Source of the DNA: Nemophila menziesii | Lineage: Eukaryota; Streptophyta; Magnoliopsida; Boraginales; Hydrophyllaceae | Length of the DNA stretch: 64,000 nucleotides | Assembly (NCBI GenBank): GCA_029959085.1 | Contig: JARWIR010000001.1 | Location: forward strand, 70,680,899-70,744,898 | Reading direction: 5' to 3' | Shown: one piece after another, positions 57,806 through 64,000 of the stretch | How positions within the stretch are numbered: the stretch's first letter is position 1 | Layout: each line of letters starts with the position of its first letter | The notes under the pieces: model-generated | What the model saw: the letters and a program-made list of their open reading frames with translations, nothing else | Database searches by the model: none | What the model was told of the DNA's origin: nothing | Position numbers and translations under genes: made by a program

Positions 57806-58769
57806 GTAGTGATTAGGGATGGCAACGGATCGGATTATTGCAAAAAAATCCAAAACCATGTCCATATCCATTTAATTTATCAAAAACCAAACCCTAACGG
57901 ATTTAACCATCGGATTTACTTTTCAAAACCATATCCGAATAATTCGGATTCGGTTTTTTAAACGGTTTTTCGGATTTTAACCATAACCCGGCCCGCCAGG
58001 CGTCCCTCTCGCACTAGGATTCCTAACCCCGCCCCGCTCTTGTGACATGCCAAACTATAACTCTCTAAATATATTGAAAATATTGAAACAAGATCACAAA
58101 TACATGACAAAATATCCAATATATAAAATATTATGTTGATCTTTAATTAAATAACGTTTTTGTTACTTCTTTTGTTAATTCTAATATTTAGATTTTAGTT
58201 TTGAGATATGAAAATATTTTTTATCTATAGTACTATAAAATATACAAAAATAGATGATAGTAAACGGGTTTTTGTTATTCGGTTTCATTTTTATCTAAAA
58301 TTTTAACCTAAAGGATTTATCCATCGGTTGCATTTTTCAGAACCATAACCTAACGGTTTTATCCATGGTTGCATAATCAATTTTTAATCGGTTTAAATTT
58401 TCATTGATTTTGATTTTAAACCATAACCATTTACATCCTTATCTATAGTTGGGTTGAGACTTTTGGCCTTTTGGTAATTAAAAATCAAAAAAATATAAGA
58501 AAGATGGACTTCAAAATATAAAAATATATGGATTTTAGCCTTTAGTAGGTAAAATAAAAATAAAATCATATATATATATATAAACGGATTTCGGTTTTTC
58601 GGGTTTTTTTAAATCTGGAACCATAACCTAACGGTTTTAACCATCGGTTTCACTTTTTTAAACCAAACCCTAACGGATTTAACCACGGTTACATAATCGG
58701 TTTTTATTCGATTCGGTAATCCGTCGGTTTCGGATTAAAATCGTAACCACTGCCATCCCTAGTAGTGAT
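57806..58769. mobile_element. hAT-like non-autonomous element with perfect 8-bp target duplication
   Basis: 57814-58761 (948 bp) with 11-bp ends TAGGGATGGCA and its complement, flanked by gtagtgat at 57806-57813 and 58762-58769. The interior is filled with short motifs such as aacggattt(a)acc and atcggttt in both orientations and has no transposase. Removing it rejoins the RT of the host element (VPNKGGITT before, NEAIPSRTVVGWK after). Confidence 0.9.
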
Positions 58770-59813
58770 ACCTCCTTTATTTGGAACACATAGCACTGGA
58801 CTAACCCAATCACTGCTTGCAATCGGAAATATAATACCCACGTCTAATAACTTGATTACCTCCTTCCTTACCACCTCTTTCATTGCTGGCATGGGTCTTC
58901 TCTGCCCCTCTATAGATCACCCTCCTTCTTTCTCAATAATATTTTATGTTTGCAAACGGAAGGACTAATTCCCTTGATATAGGCAATAGTCCACCCAATT
59001 GCTTCTTTGTTAGTGCGAAGCACACGGAGTAGCTTATCTTCTTGAGGACCTGAAAGGTTAGCGGAAAAAATAACAGGTAAAGTATTGTTCATACCTAAAT
59101 ACGCATAGAGCAGATGGTCTGGAAGTGGTTTTTCTTCGAGAACAGGTGGACAGATGATAAATGTTTTTTTCATTGGCTCAATGTCTCCTGATTCTAAAAG
59201 TTGTTCTCGAATGGCTCTAGGCCTACCGTCGACTGAATCTAATGCTGCAACTTCGTCAGCTATATCATCGTATATTTTTGGAGATTCAAGTGCCAAGACT
59301 GCTCTTACAGTGTCATCATAGCTTGATTCATTAAATACTTCTTGTGTAAGTTTGCTTATGAAATCTATCTTTAAGCATTCGTCTTTTGTATCTGGATATT
59401 TCATAGCCTTGAACACATTGAATCGTACTTGTTCGTCTTGGACCCTCATGATCAATTCACCATTCTCAACATCTATTAGTGTACGCCCCGTGGCTAAGAA
59501 TAGTCTACCCAAGATGATGGGGACATTCTTATCCGCGTCGTATTCAAGAATAATAAAATCACAAGGAAATATAAAACTACCAGCTTTAACTAAAACATAT
59601 TTAATTTTACCTACTAGTTGGGAGAGGAAGCGATCCGCCATTTGTAATACCACTGAAGTAGGTACTACCTCTCCTATGTTGAGCTTCTCGAATAGGGACT
59701 TTGGCATGAGATTTATACTCGCCCCTAGATCACATAATGCTTTCCCGGTCCAACTTTCTCCAATTGCAATGGGAATTGTAAAACTTCCGGGATTTTTGTA
59801 GCTTCGGTGGTGG
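58762..59813 (-). pseudogene. Protease and RT 5' part of the minus-strand element
   Basis: The protease reads PGSFTIPIAIG...LCDLGASINLMPKSLFEKL (59785-59690), then [14 protein letters not shown] near 59520. A linker with QEDKLLRVLRTNKEAIGWTI follows. After a frameshift near 58915 the RT starts with MKEVVRKEVIKLLDVGIIFPIASSDWVSPV (58890-58790). The long frame 59707-58910 is open for 265 codons. A single-base shift lies just before the protease. Confidence 0.78.
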
Positions 59814-61597
59814 TGGAACCTAGGGTGTTAGAAAATAAAGCGATAAATAAAAGGAACCACAATACCGCAAGTGTACGGTTGTCCAATTAATATCCGATAA
59901 ATCGGGTTTTCGTTCTTAGGGACGGATTAGGTTCGACCTAAATATTAATCAAGTAGTAAGAATAATTGTTTAACAGAAAAATAAAATAAAAGATTTTGTT
60001 TGGTTTTCTAAATTAAAAAGATGCAAATAAAATAAAGACTAAAATTAAATTAACTAGAAATAAATAAAGCAAATAAAATGACTAACTTCAGATAAGAGAG
60101 ATACTTGAGTCTCGCAAGGAATCCACCTAATTAACGTAACCTATGCTTGTTTAAGGGTAGAATTGGTATTATAATATTAGTCGGGACTCTAATATCTCCT
60201 AGCCCCCTATCGGGTGGACCTAGAATCTATCCTAAAGTACTATAAACCCCTATATGGGCGAATATGCCTCTTCGGATGATATGCAATTACCTCTTTGGCT
60301 ATGTAATTAGTTAAGTCTGTCGGTCAATAACGGACATTACACGGGTATTACCTAAGTCTGTATTCAAAACCCCTTGTCGGATGATCCCTTCGCCACTAAA
60401 GTGAATAGCCCAAATACTAAAAGCTATTTCTAGTTGTACCGAAAAGAAATAGTAATTAAGAACAAAGTAATTTACAATATATAAGACTCAATTCAATTTA
60501 AATCTAAACAATCCCAAATTCAAAACATAGAATAAATTAATTACGGTTCATCCCTTTATTGCGATTCTCAAGTATATAGAAGTTTAGCTCATAAATAAAT
60601 TAAAGACTGAAATTAAATAGAAAGACATCATATTCAATTACAGAAAGGAAATTGATAACCTAAGGGTTTGTTGGGATGTTGTGGGAGAATAGAATTCCTC
60701 CAGCTCTAGCGTCTCCTCTGCCTTCTTGCTCTGAAGTGTTTGACTCTCTCTCTAAGGATGTTTCAATGTGAAGAATAATTGAGAGGTACTGAATAATGAG
60801 GTCTAAGGGGTGTATTTATAGGTTCTAGGAAGCCCTAATTCATTTTACTTGGAGTGGAAGACAAGTAAAAGAGTCCAAGCCCAACTCAAATTCGTAAGTA
60901 GATAAGGATAATTACTGCTGACTTGTTTTTACCATATCTTCTTCGTTACTAGACCGTTTTTGGGCCGTAAGATATCAAAAGAATCCTCACGGAATTATCT
61001 ATCTACCTATGATAGGGATCTTCCATAATCGTCCCGAATTTGGAGTTATCAGCACTTCTTTAGACGTACCTGCAGAAATTCAGATTTATTTGGCAACTTT
61101 TCCTTTTTCTAATTGAACTCCGTTTCCTTCTATCTCCAGATTCCTTCAAGATCTTCTTTCCTTATTTCCTTAGAATTGACTTGGCCTCTAATTAATTACC
61201 ATATATCTTTAAAGTTTCACAATAAATAAATAATTAAACCGCATATGCTTTAAAAATTAATAAATCATTAAATCAAGACTAGAAATAAGAAAGTGCACTC
61301 TAAAATTAGAAACTCGAATAAAATACTTCCTAACACACTAAAAATAATCTAAGACTTTAATTCTCACTTCTCCTCCTTGTATTGGTTTTCCATGAAATTC
61401 AAGAACCTACTAACTTTGCACTAAAAATAACCAAATTAACGCACAAAAGCTCTAAAAATGCAAATAGTCTAATTCCAAGGGGAGAAAGTGTAATATAATG
61501 AAATAAGCATAAAATTCTATCAAATAAGTCAATTATTCACCTAAAAGGATGTCTCCAAAGGGCTAATAATTAGAACAAATATGGAGACATCAGGGGG
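59809..61597 (-). mobile_element. Nested solo LTR in the gag-protease junction
   Basis: 59814-61592 (1779 bp), TGGAACCTAGGG to GGAGACATCA, with flanks ggtgg and ggggg (4/5 match). It contains the 'accgcaagtgtacggttgtcc' block near 59864. Host Gag sequence (LPEECSAICQSKLPP) stops at its right edge and protease sequence resumes at its left edge. Confidence 0.82.
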
Positions 61598-63191
61598 TAA
61601 CTTGCTTTGACAAATAGCACTACACTCCTCAGGTAATCCAATCATCTCCTTGGTCTCTAAACTTTGTTTGTTAAAAAGAAGCTCTTTCATGAATTTTAGT
61701 TATTTCTACATTCTCTTGAGAGCTTCTACAAATGGAATATTAATGTCTAGCTTGCTTACCATGTCAAGGAACTTCTAGAATTCTTTTTCATTGTTCTTCT
61801 TTTTGACACGTGATTGGTATGGTGGAGGAGGACGTGTATTGTTTTCCAGTAAGCTTTTCTTCTTTTGCAGTGCCTTCTCTGGAACACTCTTTGGTTTAAT
61901 TACCTCTTCTTAATTCAACTGCATGACAAGCATCATCTTTGGGAGCAATAGTATCACTTGGGAGTTGCCATTTTGGCCTATTCTGTAATGTATTCGCCAT
62001 CTGTGAAAGAGTATGCTCGAGATTCTTGATTACCTTCGATTGGGTTTGGATTCTTCGCCGACTTATCTTCATATTTTCTTCAACTAGTCCCTAAAGTTTA
62101 GCTATACTCAGATGCAAACTCGAAGGTTGTTCTTGTGTAGCTTGTTGCGTTGGATATTGCGATGATTCTTGATAAGTTTCTTCATAAACCGGCGCTTCTT
62201 GATAAGTAGGTTGTGGTTGATAATATGGTTGAGGTCGAGTTTGATAATAAGTACCTTGGTCTTCGACCCAATTCTGATTCTGTGGGGATTGATAATTAGC
62301 GTAATTTCCTTGAGGCTGATAATAACCGTTAGAATAACATTTTATTTGATGAGATATGAAGGAAATCAAAGTCGGATTATTCATACATCTCTCCCACGAA
62401 TGGTTTCTTGCTCCACAACCTGGACATGAAGGTAGCTTATGTACTAGATTTACCTGAGTTATTGTTCGTTCTTGTTCTTGTAATTACTTGAGTTGTTGGT
62501 TTAATTCTTTGAACTTCAGAGATTCTAAAGTATCTTCTTGTTTTTCTGATTCAATCGGACAAGTTCTCTCGGTATCCAGAACTCTTTCCATAATAATATT
62601 AGCTTCTTCAGGATCTAATAACATGAAACTTCCATCTCCTAACAAATCTGCTTTTGCCTTGGACTCATCATCGAGCCCTCCATAGAACATGGTTAAATGA
62701 AATTCGGGCGAGGAGACATGGAATTGACACCTCGCTTTCTTCTCGTTAGAACATAACCATGCTTCCCTAATACTTTCCCCTTCTTCTTGCATAAATTGTT
62801 CAAACTCCAACATATCTTTTAAACGTCTACTAACCGGATAGAATCGGTCTAGGAATTTTGCCTGGAGTTTATCCCAATCTTGAATTAAATTAGGGAGTTG
62901 GGAATCGTACCAATCGCTTGCACCACCGGTTAAGAAGAATTGGAACATGACATAGTACATCTGTTCCTGTGTAACGCCTTTGATGATATAAGTGTCACAG
63001 ATCTACATAAATTTCTGGACATAACGAACCGGATCTTGATGTGCAGCACCGCTAAATTCTCCATGACTCGCAAATTGCGCTATCATGCCTGGATCAGGTC
63101 AAAATTTAGAGGCTTGGATTTTTGGAGTGCGGATTCCTATGTGTTGCACTTTGAATTAGATGAGAAGATCAAGTTTCCTTGGGCTTTCCAT
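61598..63191 (-). pseudogene. Gag of the minus-strand element, broken
   Basis: Starts near ATG 63191 (MESPRKLDLL). It then reads GMIAQFASHGEFSGAAHQDPVRYVQKFM near 63060 and SDWYDSQLPNLIQDWDKLQAKF near 62890. HLTMFYGGLDDESKAKADLLG follows near 62680, then a Gln/Tyr/Pro-rich tail (62320-62100) and a C-terminal KFLDMVSKLDINIPFVEAL near 61745. Stops occur at several points (63160, 63003, 62090). The layout is that of Athila Gag, about 35-45% similar to the plus-strand copy by eye. Confidence 0.72.
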
Positions 63192-63288
63192 CTGTAAAAT
63201 ATGTAAAAACAAAGATAAAAACAAAAGCCTAAAATAGAACTAACTGAAATAAAAGCACTAAATAAACGCACAAGCACTAAAGATGTAA

Positions 63289-63315
63289 TCCCCGGCAGCG
63301 GCGTCAAAAACTTGG
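63289..63315 (-). other. Primer-binding site of the minus-strand element
   Basis: The complement reads ccaagtttttgacgccgctg then ccggggat, an Athila-type tRNA-Asp site with the usual ggcgcc changed to gacgcc. It abuts the LTR end TCGACA at 63316. Confidence 0.8.
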
Positions 63316-64000
63316 TGTCGACTAGGGCGTGATAAAATAGTAGAAAAAATAAGTGCAAATAAACATCCTATCCTAGCACCGTACTGCAAGTATTCCAGGA
63401 CGTATGCAAGTATAATGATAAGTGAATTCGTTACTCAGAGACTACGAAAGCTAGAGAAACCTTATGCAAATATCAAGTGCAATTAATAAAGCTAGAAGAA
63501 TAATACGCTAGAAATAAAAGACAGTAATTTTTGTTTGGTTTTTATAAATAGAAAATAAACTAAACAAATTAAAGACAAAAAATTAAATAAGAGAAGAAGA
63601 TAGTATGAGAGTTTAACTCGAGATATAGCAAGTAATCACCACTGAAGAATAGTTGTCTAATTAAAAACTTAATTAAGACAATATTTAAGTTTAAGAAACT
63701 TCTACTAAGTAAATTACAAACACCTAGTGATCATGCAAGGGTGAGATTAGGATAACATAACTTATCTAAGCATGAATATAATACGATAAGTAAAGATTAA
63801 GGGTTAGAGGGTAATCTTTTAGGGCACTCCTAAAGGTCTAGTCCACTACCTAAGGTATAACCCTTATAATTTTAAACTCGTCCAATAAACTTCTTGTTTT
63901 CTTAAAGGTGAAAACAAAACCTATTCTATGTGGTTTTTTCTGGCCTCAACCATAAGCGATATTTTGAGTCTTTTATTGGCTAAGTTACAAACCGTGTGAG
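63316..64000 (-). repeat. 5' LTR of the minus-strand element, continuing past the window
   Basis: Begins TGTCGACTAGGGCGTG as the left LTR does. 63316-63643 is collinear with 54150-54477 with modest divergence. From 63644 the two LTRs have no evident similarity. The 'gggttagagggtaat' and 'tagtccactacctaagg' region occupies the place of the 'cctaacccccttccgggcagac' block in the left LTR. Confidence 0.72.

Larger units (their letters stand above)
54150..64000 (-). mobile_element. Minus-strand Athila-like element, degraded, running past the window
   Basis: 3' LTR at 54150-55240, then going right: integrase, RT, protease, gag, primer site and 5' LTR from 63316 onward. The left flank reads attgg before TGTCGAC; the matching duplication lies beyond the window. 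It is interrupted by a hAT element (57814-58761) and a solo LTR (59814-61592). Every coding part has stops or frameshifts. Unlike the plus-strand element it has RT and integrase and no envelope-position ORF between integrase and LTR. Confidence 0.82.

Overview
This is nuclear DNA of a flowering plant, most likely a dicot with a repeat-rich genome. The window is AT-rich. It carries two intron-containing plant genes: a DUF3527-family gene and an organic cation/carnitine transporter gene. Almost everything else is transposable-element sequence of plant types: Ty1/copia, Athila-like Ty3, LINE, SINE, CACTA, MULE and hAT. The species cannot be named from sequence alone.

Layout. 1-1640 is the tail of a minus-strand Athila-like element, followed by three old tandem copies of a ~366-bp repeat (1681-2780). 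2960-5950 looks like a transcribed but decayed locus with a promoter, splice sites and a ~1-kb inverted repeat (4208-5196). A small transposon with a perfect 10-bp target duplication sits at 6535-7361. 7440-10480 holds broken LINE pieces on both strands. The DUF3527 gene (+) is at 11864-13726, with a 5'UTR intron upstream whose sequence is duplicated at 5240-5640. A solo LTR with a perfect target duplication follows (14251-15743).

17310-22173 is a complete, apparently intact Ty1/copia element. Its two 287-bp LTRs differ at one base, so it is very young. 22340-23802 is a non-autonomous MULE with long inverted repeats and a perfect 9-bp target duplication. It lies inside one copy of a 123-bp tandem duplication whose second copy preserves the empty site. 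The transporter gene (-) occupies 24158-26477.

27509-35751 is bounded by CACTA-type ends. Between them are a decayed TNP1-like transposase fragment (-), a higher-order minisatellite lying in what was its intron, and the 3' part of an Athila-like element with an envelope-position ORF. A SINE (36362-36607) and LINE-derived zinc-binding/RNase H fragments follow.

From 38748 to the window end is a nest of Athila-like elements. A host element (LTR1 38748-40318, LTR2 from 40818) is split by a complete 11.5-kb plus-strand element (42498-53964, target duplication caaac). That element keeps gag and protease but has lost RT, RNase H and the integrase core. It is itself hit by a minus-strand solo LTR (45785-47366) and a hAT-like element (50739-51548). 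Beyond it a gag fragment is interrupted by a minus-strand element (54150 to past the window end) with degraded gag, protease, RT and integrase. That one is hit by a hAT element (57814-58761) and another solo LTR (59814-61592).

Only the two host genes and the copia polyprotein look functional. The most unusual structures are the inverted-repeat locus, the minisatellite inside the CACTA intron, the CCGG palindrome cluster in the pol-less Athila element, and the nested history that can be read from target duplications.
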